A program made the position numbers and the translations under genes. From NCBI GenBank assembly GCA_030446945.1, contig JAUJMI010000001.1, forward strand, positions 17,176 to 31,405: DNA of 14,230 bases. The letters are read 5' to 3'. A model generated the notes under the pieces. It made no database searches. It had not been told where the DNA came from and saw only the letters and a program-made list of their open reading frames with translations. This DNA is from Longimicrobium sp. (lineage in GTDB: Bacteria > Gemmatimonadota > Gemmatimonadetes > Longimicrobiales > Longimicrobiaceae). Of the stretch, positions 8,924 through 14,230 are shown one piece after another (the first letter of the stretch is position 1; every line of letters starts with the position of its first letter).

Positions 8924-9216
8924 GTGCGTGAGTGCGCGGGAGGGGAGAGGGGACAGCAGGCAAACAACCAGGGCCCTGACCCATTTGTCCTCCTGAGCGA
9001 CGCGCTTTCTCCGTCAGAGCCCGTTCTCCAAACTTCGGCGCCGAGCGAAGGATCTAATGCGCGTTCCGAGGGGGTGGCCAGGTCGCGCCGTCCCCTTGCC
9101 CCGCCGGGTAGATCCTTCGGTCGCCGCACTGGCTCGGTGCTGATGGTGGGCGCCGGTGTGGGCGGGCTCCCTCAGGATGACAAACGCCGCCGCCCTACAA
9201 GCGCACTAACGCACTT
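8914..9216. repeat. nested inverted-repeat element filling the comB-ftsK gap
   Basis: Three pairs of inverted repeats are nested around a centre near 9080. The outer pair is AGTGCGTG-type octamers (8915-8938, three tandem copies) against GCGCACTAACGCACTT (9201-9216). The middle pair is TTTGTCCTCCTGAG (8984-8997) against CTCAGGATGACAAA (9171-9184), 13 of 14 paired. The inner pair is CGAAGGATCTA (9046-9056) against TAGATCCTTCG (9109-9119), perfect. The 322-base gap 8924-9245 holds no convincing gene and no promoter I could support; this element accounts for most of it. Repeats of the CCTGAG...GAAGGATCT type occur between genes in many GC-rich soil bacteria, as I recall. It is probably a non-autonomous, MITE- or REP-like element. 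Confidence 0.72.
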
Positions 9217-9245
9217 CCCCTCGCTTTCCCACCCGCAGGAACTCC

Positions 9246-11648
9246 ATGCAGCTATTCCTCGACGACCGGCAGCGCCGCGAACTGTGGGGGCTCGGACTTC
9301 TGGCCCTCGCGCTCCTGCTCGCGCTTTCCCTAGTCCCGGTCGGCCTGTTCGGCGCGACCGGAATGCGGCTCTTTCCCACCGGCAACGTGGTCGGCGTGGC
9401 GGGAAGCTGGCTCGCGCGCGCCACCCTGAGCTTCCTGGGTGCCGGCGCGGTCGCGCTGCCGGTGCTCGCGGCGCTGTGGGGGCTGGTCGCGTTCGAGAAG
9501 CTGGAGGCGTCTTCGGCGCTGCGCTGGAGCGTGCTGGCGGCGGGGCTGATGCTGCTGGTGCCCGCCACCGCCGCGGTGGCGATCGGGCGCGTGGCGGAGC
9601 CGCCGCTCCTGGCCGGGTGGACCGGCGCCGCGGCTGGGTGGGGAATGGCGTCGCTGATCGGGACGGTGGGCGCGTCGCTCACCCTCTTCTTCGCCTTCGC
9701 CGGGCTGTGCGTGGCGACGCTCAAGTGGAACCCGCTGCGCACCGCGGTCGGCGGCGGTCGTGTGGCGTGGGGGCACGCGCGCACCCTCGCGACCTCAATC
9801 CCATCGCCCACGCTGCGCCTCCGCGACCCGCGTCTCCTCCTCCCCTCCCGCGGCATCCGCACGCCGGACGTGGAGCAGGAGATCGACGCAGCCGAGTTGG
9901 AAGCGGAGTACGCCGACTTCCTCCCCGACGACGCCTTCGCCAGCTACGACGACGAGGAGGCGACGGTGCTGGAGCACCCCGTCGCCGTCGCGCCGCCCAC
10001 CAAGGCGCCCGCCGCGAAGGCCAAGGCCGCCGCGAAGCCCGTGGCGAGGTCCACCGCGGCCGAGCAGCACGAGCTGATCCCCGATGACGCGGGGGATCCG
10101 ACGGCGGCCGACCTGCCCGCGGCGGATCTGCTCACGGCGGCCCCCTTCCGCGACGACCTGCGCAACCGCCAGGAGCTGGACAAGCTGGGCAAGGTGCTGA
10201 TCGACAAGCTCGCGACCTTCAAGATCGAGGGCGAGATCGTCGGGATGACGACCGGGCCCGTGGTCACGCAGTTCGAGGTCTCGCCCGCGCCCGGCGTCAA
10301 GGTGGCGCGCATCGCCAACCTGGAGGCGGACCTGGCGCTGGCGCTCAAGGCGCCTTCGGTGCGCATCGTGGCGCCCATCCCCGGCAAGGGCGCCGTCGGC
10401 GTGGAGGTGCCCAACCCCTCGCCGGAGATGGTGTTCTTCCGCGAAGTGGTGGAGAGCCAGCAGTTCCGCTCGAGCAAGGCGGCGCTGCCGCTGGCGCTCG
10501 GCAAGGACATCGCCGGGCGGCCGATGGTGGCGGACCTAGCCAAGATGCCGCACCTCCTGATCGCGGGCGCCACGGGCTCGGGCAAGTCGGTGTGCGTCAA
10601 CACCATCATCACCTCGCTGATCTACCGCCACTCGCCACAGTCGCTCCGGTTCCTGATGGTGGACCCGAAGATGGTGGAGCTCAGCATGTACAACGACCTC
10701 CCCCACCTGCGGCACCCCGTCGTCACGGACAACAACGACGCCGCGGCCGTTCTCAAGTGGGCGGTGCTGGAGATGGAGCGCCGCTACGAGCTCCTCTCCG
10801 TCAACGGCGTCCGCAACCTGCAGGACTTCAACAAGCGCGTGGAGAGCGGCGTCGTCATCCGCTCTCCCGAGGCCGATGGGGAGGAGGGCGATCCCGACCG
10901 GTGGCTCTACAAGGGCGGCGCGCTCCCGTACATCGTCGTCATCATCGACGAGCTGGCGGACCTGATGATGACGGTGCAGGGCGACGTGGAGAAGCCGCTG
11001 GCGCTGCTGGCGCAGAAGGCGCGCGCCATTGGCATCCACCTGATCCTGGCGACGCAGCGCCCCTCGGTGAACGTGATCACGGGGCTGATCAAGGCCAACT
11101 TCCCCAGCCGCATCGCCTTCCGCGTCTCGTCCAAGGTGGACAGCCGCACCATCCTGGACGGCAACGGCGCCGACTCGCTCCTGGGCAACGGCGACATGCT
11201 GATGCTGCCGCCCGGGAGCAGCGAGCTGATCCGCATCCAGGGCGCGTACCTCTCCACGGAAGAAACGGAAGAGGTGATGAAGTGGTACCGGGAGCAGGCG
11301 CGCATCCGCCGCGAGGAGGCGCTCGCCGCGGGCCTGGAGATCGCCGAGGGCACGGGCGAGGCGAACATCCTGGACGTCGTGAGAGCCTCCGAGGATACGG
11401 GCGAGCTGGAGCCGGAGGAGGCGGTGGGCGAGCGCGACAAGCTCTTCCGCGAAGCCGCCGAGCTGTGCATTCAGCACCAGGGCGGCTCCACCTCTCTGCT
11501 GCAGCGCCGCCTGCGCATCGGCTACGGCCGGGCCGCGCGCATCATCGACCAGCTCCACTTCGCCGGCGTTCTCGGCCCCCCCGACGGTTCCAAGCCGCGC
11601 GACGTGCTCGTCGACTTCACGCAGATCGACTCGATTTGCGGCGAGTAG
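9246..11648 (+). CDS. ftsK: DNA translocase FtsK/SpoIIIE
   Basis: 800 residues. It is a septum-anchored hexameric motor that pumps chromosome termini apart and activates XerCD at dif during division. About four transmembrane helices are visible (14-36, 60-83, 93-113, 137-158). A short linker (about 160-300) includes an acidic stretch and an Ala/Lys/Pro-rich stretch. The alpha and beta motor domains follow, with Walker A GATGSGKS (442-449), Walker B VVIIDELADLMM (about 563-574) and LATQRPSVNVITGLIKANFPSR. The C-terminal gamma winged helix (about 735-795: LFREAAELCIQHQG, RRLRIGYGRAARIIDQL) reads polar DNA sequences (KOPS). The linker is much shorter than in Escherichia coli. The ATG at 9246 has CAGGA five bases upstream. 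lolA follows, as in Enterobacteria. Confidence 0.97.
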   Translation: MQLFLDDRQRRELWGLGLLALALLLALSLVPVGLFGATGMRLFPTGNVVGVAGSWLARATLSFLGAGAVALPVLAALWGLVAFEKLEASSALRWSVLAAGLMLLVPATAAVAIGRVAEPPLLAGWTGAAAGWGMASLIGTVGASLTLFFAFAGLCVATLKWNPLRTAVGGGRVAWGHARTLATSIPSPTLRLRDPRLLLPSRGIRTPDVEQEIDAAELEAEYADFLPDDAFASYDDEEATVLEHPVAVAPPTKAPAAKAKAAAKPVARSTAAEQHELIPDDAGDPTAADLPAADLLTAAPFRDDLRNRQELDKLGKVLIDKLATFKIEGEIVGMTTGPVVTQFEVSPAPGVKVARIANLEADLALALKAPSVRIVAPIPGKGAVGVEVPNPSPEMVFFREVVESQQFRSSKAALPLALGKDIAGRPMVADLAKMPHLLIAGATGSGKSVCVNTIITSLIYRHSPQSLRFLMVDPKMVELSMYNDLPHLRHPVVTDNNDAAAVLKWAVLEMERRYELLSVNGVRNLQDFNKRVESGVVIRSPEADGEEGDPDRWLYKGGALPYIVVIIDELADLMMTVQGDVEKPLALLAQKARAIGIHLILATQRPSVNVITGLIKANFPSRIAFRVSSKVDSRTILDGNGADSLLGNGDMLMLPPGSSELIRIQGAYLSTEETEEVMKWYREQARIRREEALAAGLEIAEGTGEANILDVVRASEDTGELEPEEAVGERDKLFREAAELCIQHQGGSTSLLQRRLRIGYGRAARIIDQLHFAGVLGPPDGSKPRDVLVDFTQIDSICGE

Positions 11649-11684
11649 GCTGCGGCGAGTGAACTCGTGGCGACAACAGCACAA

Positions 11685-11702
11685 AGTCCGCCTGCGCGGA
11701 CT
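11685..11702. repeat. perfect short hairpin after ftsK
   Basis: AGTCCGC (11685-11691) and GCGGACT (11696-11702) form a perfect 7-bp stem with loop CTGC, 37 bases after the ftsK stop. No T-run follows on either strand, so a standard intrinsic terminator is unlikely. It could be a small interspersed palindrome or mark a processing site. Confidence 0.5.
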
Positions 11703-11718
11703 CGCGGATCGACATCAG

Positions 11719-11745
11719 CGGTAGGGAGCGCGATTCATCGCGTCC
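11719..11745 (-). repeat. interspersed palindromic repeat, copy 1 (GTAGGG...CGCGATTCATCGCG)
   Basis: The core CGCGAT-TC-ATCGCG (11729-11742) is a perfect 6-bp palindrome preceded by GTAGGG (11721-11726). The same sequence, reverse complemented and differing by one indel and a few substitutions, occurs at 12915-12941 beyond lolA. A CCCTCTCC run follows directly (11748-11755), resembling the hairpins near 12975-13024. It lies in the 253-base leader between ftsK and lolA, where I see no gene and no convincing promoter. Confidence 0.65.
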
Positions 11746-11901
11746 GCCCTCTCCCTGGCCAGACCGCTGCGCCACGAGGCCGGGATTGTGCATAGGGCGG
11801 CGCGGGCGCCGGAACGGTGCGCGTGCCGACGGTGTAACTCAGCTCAATGCATGACTTTGCGGTCGCGCGTGATTCGAACTCGTTCGGGAGATAGATCGGT
11901 G

Positions 11902-12825
11902 ATGATTCGTTCCGCTAGCTTTGGAGTGCTGCTGCTGACGCTGGCGGCGTGCGGCGGGCAGGAGAGCTCCGCAGATTCGCCGGCGCAAGGCGTGGCGCCG
12001 CAGCGTCCGCGCGCGGAGTCGCCCGCGGTCGCGGCGGAGGCACCCGTGGCGGGCGCGGATACTGCGGCGACTGCCGCCTCAGGCGCCGCGGGCCATAACG
12101 GGGGTGTGCCGCAGCCCGGCGCACCGGCGGCGACGCCCGCGCAGACCGGTGCCCCGGCGATGGCGGCTGCGCAACCGGGTGCCGCTCCGACTCCCCAGAC
12201 GGCGAGCAAGCCGACCTCGGGCCAGTCCGCCGCGAGCGCGGCCGACGCCGCGGAGATCCTGCGCCGCACGGAGCAGCGCGCGGACGCAATCCGCACGCTG
12301 GAGGCGGACTTCGTGCAGAGCGTACGCGTGCCGCTCCTCAACCAGAGCCAGAACAGCGCGGGCAAGCTGTACCAGCGCAAGCCGGACCGCTTCCTGATGC
12401 GCTTCACCCAACCCGCGGGCGACGTGATGGTGGCGGACGGACGCTACTTCTGGCTCTACTACCCGAGCACCGACCGCACGCAGGTGATCCGCACCAGCAT
12501 CGCAAAGGGCGGCGGCGCGGTGGACCTGCAGCGGCAGTTCATCGGCAACGCGGCCGCGCGCTTCGTCGCCACGCTGAACCGCGGCGAGGTGGTGGACGGC
12601 CACGATACCCACGCGCTGACGCTCGTCCCTCGGCAGGCCTCGCCGTACAAGGTGCTGCGCATCTGGGTGGACAAGGACGACTACACCGTGCGCCGTTTCG
12701 AGATGACCGAGGAGAACGAGTCGGTGCGCCGCGTGGAGCTGCGCAACATCCGCGTCAACGGCACGATCCCGGACAACCTGTTCAGCTTCACCCCGCCGCC
12801 GGGTGCGCAGGTGTTCGACCAATAA
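11902..12825 (+). CDS. lolA: LolA-like outer-membrane lipoprotein carrier, predicted to be a lipoprotein itself
   Basis: 307 residues. The N-terminus MIRSASFGVLLLTLAACGG is a short lipoprotein signal with lipobox LAAC, so Cys17 would be lipidated. Residues 18-115 are an Ala/Pro/Gly/Gln-rich spacer with no recognisable fold. Residues 118-307 match the LolA/LolB beta-barrel: LEADFVQSVRVPLLNQSQNS, GKLYQRKPDRFLMRFTQP, DGRYFWLYYPSTDRTQV, LRIWVDKDDYTVRRFEM and NLFSFTPPPGAQVFD. LolA ferries lipoproteins across the periplasm from LolCDE to the outer membrane. Classical LolA is soluble and about 180 residues mature, so the lipid anchor and spacer are unusual. Position after ftsK supports LolA. GGGAG (11886-11890) precedes the ATG by 11 bases; an adjacent GTG at 11899 is equally possible. 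A LolB-like or bifunctional role is possible. Confidence 0.87.
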   Translation: MIRSASFGVLLLTLAACGGQESSADSPAQGVAPQRPRAESPAVAAEAPVAGADTAATAASGAAGHNGGVPQPGAPAATPAQTGAPAMAAAQPGAAPTPQTASKPTSGQSAASAADAAEILRRTEQRADAIRTLEADFVQSVRVPLLNQSQNSAGKLYQRKPDRFLMRFTQPAGDVMVADGRYFWLYYPSTDRTQVIRTSIAKGGGAVDLQRQFIGNAAARFVATLNRGEVVDGHDTHALTLVPRQASPYKVLRIWVDKDDYTVRRFEMTEENESVRRVELRNIRVNGTIPDNLFSFTPPPGAQVFDQ

Positions 12826-12844
12826 GCCCGCGCCCACGGCTCAC

Positions 12845-12880
12845 AGAGGCCCCGACCGGAATCACCGGCCGGGGCCTTTG
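12845..12880 (+). terminator. intrinsic terminator after lolA
   Basis: GGCCCCGACCGG (12848-12859) pairs with CCGGCCGGGGCC (12865-12876) across loop AATCA, with one A-C mismatch. The stem is extended by A-T pairs and followed by CCTTTG. It sits 22 bases after the lolA stop. The T-run is short (three) but the stem is very stable. Confidence 0.75.
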
Positions 12881-12914
12881 CCGTTCATGGCAGCAGTCAC
12901 CACGGGGGAGAGCA

Positions 12915-12941
12915 CGGGCGCGATGAATCGCGCCCCTACGG
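12915..12941 (+). repeat. interspersed palindromic repeat, copy 2
   Basis: GGGCGCGAT (12916-12924), a GA spacer and ATCGCGCCC (12927-12935) form a perfect 9-bp stem followed by CTACGGG. It is the reverse complement of the copy at 11719-11745 with few differences. The two copies flank lolA in opposite orientations. Confidence 0.7.
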
Positions 12942-12973
12942 GTCAACAGAGATCGCGTTTCAGGCGGAGTGCA

Positions 12974-13028
12974 CCCCCTCTCCGGATAACGAGAGGGGCA
13001 CCCTCTCCTGTTATCGGGAGAGGGGGCC
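12974..13028. repeat. tandem CCCTCTCC/GGAGAGGG hairpins upstream of yajQ
   Basis: There are two adjacent hairpins. The first is CCCCTCTC (12975-12982) with GAGAGGGG (12991-12998). The second is CCCTCTCC (13001-13008) with GGAGAGGG (13017-13024). Their loops contain GATAAC and GTTATC, themselves reverse complements, so the whole 50-base unit can also fold as one large cruciform. Similar CCCTCTCC...GGAGAGGG...GGTGAGGG units are familiar between genes in several proteobacterial genomes (recollection, not searched). Confidence 0.7.
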
Positions 13029-13049
13029 GGGGGGTGAGGGCCGCCCGCC

Positions 13050-13079
13050 TTGCTCCGCCCCCGGCCGTCCGCCTACATT
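13050..13079 (+). promoter_or_regulatory. candidate promoter for yajQ
   Basis: TTGCTC (13050-13055) and TACATT (13074-13079) are separated by 18 bases. They match the sigma70 consensus at 3 and 4 of 6 positions. The leader would be about 25 bases to the ATG at 13111. It follows the terminator and repeats, consistent with a separate transcription unit. Confidence 0.35.
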
Positions 13080-13110
13080 GGCGCCGACCCCATCCACCCG
13101 GACCGAGACC

Positions 13111-13614
13111 ATGGCAAAGACGGCCACCTTCGACATCAGCTCGACCGTGGACCTCCAGGAGGTCGACAACGCCCTCAACCAAGCGCGCAAGGAGATCCTC
13201 CAGCGCTTCGACTTCAAGGGCTCCACGGCCGAGATCGAGTTCAGCAAAAAGGACGGGACGCTCACCCTCCTCTCCGACGACGAGTACAAGCTGCAGGCCC
13301 TGGTGGACGTCATCCAGACCAAGCTGATCAAGCGCGGAGTACCGGTGCGCAACCTGGACTACGGTGAGGTGGAGGAGGCGTTCGGCGGAAAGGCGCGGCA
13401 GACGATCACGCTGGTGCAGGGGATCTCCACCGAGAAGGGGAAGGAGATCGTGAAGGCGATCAAGGCGGCCGGCTTCAAAAAGGTGAACGCGCAGATCCAG
13501 GACGAGCAGGTGCGTGTGACCTCGCCCTCCATCGACGAGCTCCAGTCGGTGATCGCGGCGCTCAAGAAGCAGGACTTCGGGATCGAGCTGTCGTTCGGGA
13601 ACTTCCGCTCCTGA
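13111..13614 (+). CDS. yajQ: YajQ family nucleotide-binding protein (DUF520)
   Basis: 167 residues, close to the 160-165 typical of YajQ. The protein begins MAKTATFDISSTVDLQEVDNAL. It continues with the family runs RFDFKGSTAEIEF, LLSDDEYKLQALVDVIQTKLIKRGV, QTITLVQGISTEKGKEIVKAIK, KVNAQIQDEQVRVTSPSIDELQSVI and the C-terminal DFGIELSFGNFRS. YajQ proteins have two ferredoxin-like, RNA-binding-type domains. They have been reported to bind nucleotides, and in Xanthomonas a homologue is a cyclic di-GMP effector; the role here is unknown. The ATG at 13111 fits the family start; an in-frame TTG at 13078 would add 11 unrelated residues. It appears monocistronic. Confidence 0.95.
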   Translation: MAKTATFDISSTVDLQEVDNALNQARKEILQRFDFKGSTAEIEFSKKDGTLTLLSDDEYKLQALVDVIQTKLIKRGVPVRNLDYGEVEEAFGGKARQTITLVQGISTEKGKEIVKAIKAAGFKKVNAQIQDEQVRVTSPSIDELQSVIAALKKQDFGIELSFGNFRS

Positions 13615-13620
13615 AACGGC

Positions 13621-13656
13621 GAAGCGCCCCCGCGCCGGAAAGGCCCGGGGCGCTCG
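13621..13656. terminator. hairpin between convergent yajQ and small lipoprotein gene
   Basis: AGCGCCCC (13623-13630) and GGGGCGCT (13647-13654) form a perfect 8-bp stem, with an inner GCC/GGC pairing (13634-13636 with 13642-13644). It lies 8 bases after yajQ and 14 bases beyond the stop of the convergent minus-strand gene. T-runs are weak on both sides, so it is a plausible bidirectional terminator rather than a textbook one. Confidence 0.55.
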
Positions 13657-13670
13657 TGGGAACGCGTGCG

Positions 13671-13823
13671 TCAGTATCCCGGCGCCTTGGCGGTGTCGGC
13701 CGGCGCCTGCCCGGTGTTCTCTTCCGCGCCGTCGCGGCGGTCGTCCATGTTGTCGTTGCAGGCAGCCAGCGGGGCCACCATGAGCGCGAGGGCCAGCACG
13801 GCGTGCGCGATGCGCCTGGTCAT
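13671..13823 (-). CDS. small lipoprotein of unknown function (50 residues)
   Basis: The minus-strand protein begins MTRRIAHAVLALALMVAPLAACNDNM. It has a basic n-region, a hydrophobic h-region (8-20) and lipobox LAAC with Cys22. The mature part is only 29 residues, polar and acidic (NDNMDDRRDGAEENTGQ...APGY), with no domain. Asp at +3 after the lipidated Cys would favour neither enteric sorting class clearly. The start at 13823 is chosen because AAGGA lies eight bases upstream; an ATG at 13832 would add MER. It is convergent with yajQ and divergent from hemL, with 25 bases between the two start codons. Small lipoproteins of this kind are often annotated hypothetical; I do not recognise a function. 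Confidence 0.7.
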   Translation of the reverse strand: MTRRIAHAVLALALMVAPLAACNDNMDDRRDGAEENTGQAPADTAKAPGY

Positions 13824-13831
13824 ACGCTCCA

Positions 13832-13840
13832 TCCTTGAGG
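13832..13840. promoter_or_regulatory. abutting divergent ribosome-binding sites
   Basis: The nine bases TCCTTGAGG carry AAGGA on the minus strand (for the lipoprotein ATG at 13823) and GAGG on the plus strand (for the hemL ATG at 13849). Spacing is eight bases in both directions. The two signals support both start choices. Confidence 0.6.
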
Positions 13841-13848
13841 TCGGTTGA

Positions 13849-14230
13849 ATGCCGGATTCGGTTTCGGGGGGCGAAGGCAAGAACCCGGCCCGTGCGCAGT
13901 CGGCGGCGCTTTTTGCGCGCGCGCAGGAGGTGACCCCGGGTGGGGTCAACTCGCCGGTGCGCGCCTTTCGCGGGGTGGGGGGCGACCCCTTCTTCGTGGA
14001 GCGCGCCGCCGGAGCCCGCCTGTGGGACGCGGACGGGAACGAGTACATCGACTACGTGCTGAGCTGGGGTCCGCTGATCCTTGGGCACGCCCACCCCGCC
14101 GTCGTCGCCGCGATCTGCGACGCGGCGGGGCGCGGGACGTCGTACGGCGCGCCCACGGCCGGCGAGGTGGAGCTGGCGGAGCTGGTGCGCGAGTTTTTCC
14201 CCTCGATGGAGCGCCTCCGCTTCGTGAGCA
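13849..14230 (+). CDS. hemL: glutamate-1-semialdehyde 2,1-aminomutase (partial, N-terminal 127 residues)
   Basis: Open from ATG 13849 to the window end. HemL is a PLP-dependent enzyme that converts glutamate-1-semialdehyde to 5-aminolevulinate in the C5 route to haem. The N-terminal family pattern is clear: [92 protein letters not shown] and ending RFVSS, where RFVNSGTEA is common. The PLP lysine lies beyond the window. GAGG (13837-13840) precedes the start by eight bases. Its promoter must lie within the divergent small lipoprotein gene or overlap its start region. Confidence 0.95.
   Translation, partial: MPDSVSGGEGKNPARAQSAALFARAQEVTPGGVNSPVRAFRGVGGDPFFVERAAGARLWDADGNEYIDYVLSWGPLILGHAHPAVVAAICDAAGRGTSYGAPTAGEVELAELVREFFPSMERLRFVS

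Noticed and set aside
9173..9201. A possible ftsK promoter (TGACAA ... TACAAG)
   Set aside because: The spacing is only 13 bases and the upstream word is not a good -35, so it is not supportable.
8924..10087. A long plus-strand frame starting in the comB-ftsK gap
   Set aside because: It runs through the nested repeat element and then out of frame across the FtsK N-terminus. It has no motif, whereas the FtsK frame is certain.
11833..11885. A tRNA-like string (GTAACTCAGC ... GATTCGAACTC) upstream of lolA
   Set aside because: It has D-loop-like and T-loop-like words in order, but the D, anticodon and T stems do not pair properly and no acceptor stem can be formed. At best it is a chance match or a decayed remnant.

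Overview
This window is a GC-rich (about 70% G+C by eye) chromosomal stretch from a diderm bacterium. It shows dense, translationally coupled housekeeping genes, lipoprotein signal peptides, a LolA homologue and a PpiD-like periplasmic foldase. The gene content, base composition and style of intergenic repeats remind me of Gemmatimonadota (Longimicrobium-like). That placement is inference; no rRNA or other phylogenetic marker was tested.

Layout. Positions 1-1405 (minus) hold the N-terminal 468 residues of a membrane-anchored SurA/PpiD-type peptidyl-prolyl isomerase, cut by the window edge. A divergent promoter region (1406-1658) separates it from a rightward block: a long acidic TPR protein (1659-4055), aroQ (4052-4498), efp (4581-5144), accB (5141-5644), a pilT-like ATPase (5647-6822), accC (6835-8187) and comB (8189-8923). 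Most junctions in this block are overlaps or gaps of 1-12 bases, as in one operon. The exception is the 82-base aroQ-efp gap, which holds a palindromic heptamer repeat. A 322-base gap (8924-9245), filled almost entirely by nested inverted repeats, precedes ftsK (9246-11648). Then come a repeat-containing leader and a lolA-like lipoprotein gene (11902-12825) with a good terminator. A repeat-rich spacer leads to yajQ (13111-13614), then a 50-codon lipoprotein gene on the minus strand (13671-13823) and the first 127 codons of hemL (13849 to the right edge).

How the genes fit together. accB and accC supply the biotin carrier and biotin carboxylase of acetyl-CoA carboxylase; aroQ (shikimate pathway) and efp (translation of polyproline stretches) are their common neighbours in many bacteria. 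Less expected are a pilT-family ATPase between accB and accC, and a ComB-family phosphatase after accC. The ftsK-lolA order matches the classical arrangement in Enterobacteria and supports the lolA call, although this protein looks lipid-anchored. PpiD, LolA and two lipoproteins point to envelope biogenesis as a theme.

I found no defence system, CRISPR array, transposase gene, tRNA or rRNA. I see no clear undescribed gene system. The least explained material is non-coding: at least four kinds of small palindromic or tandem repeats, two of which supply the stop codon of the preceding gene and one of which flanks lolA in opposite orientations.
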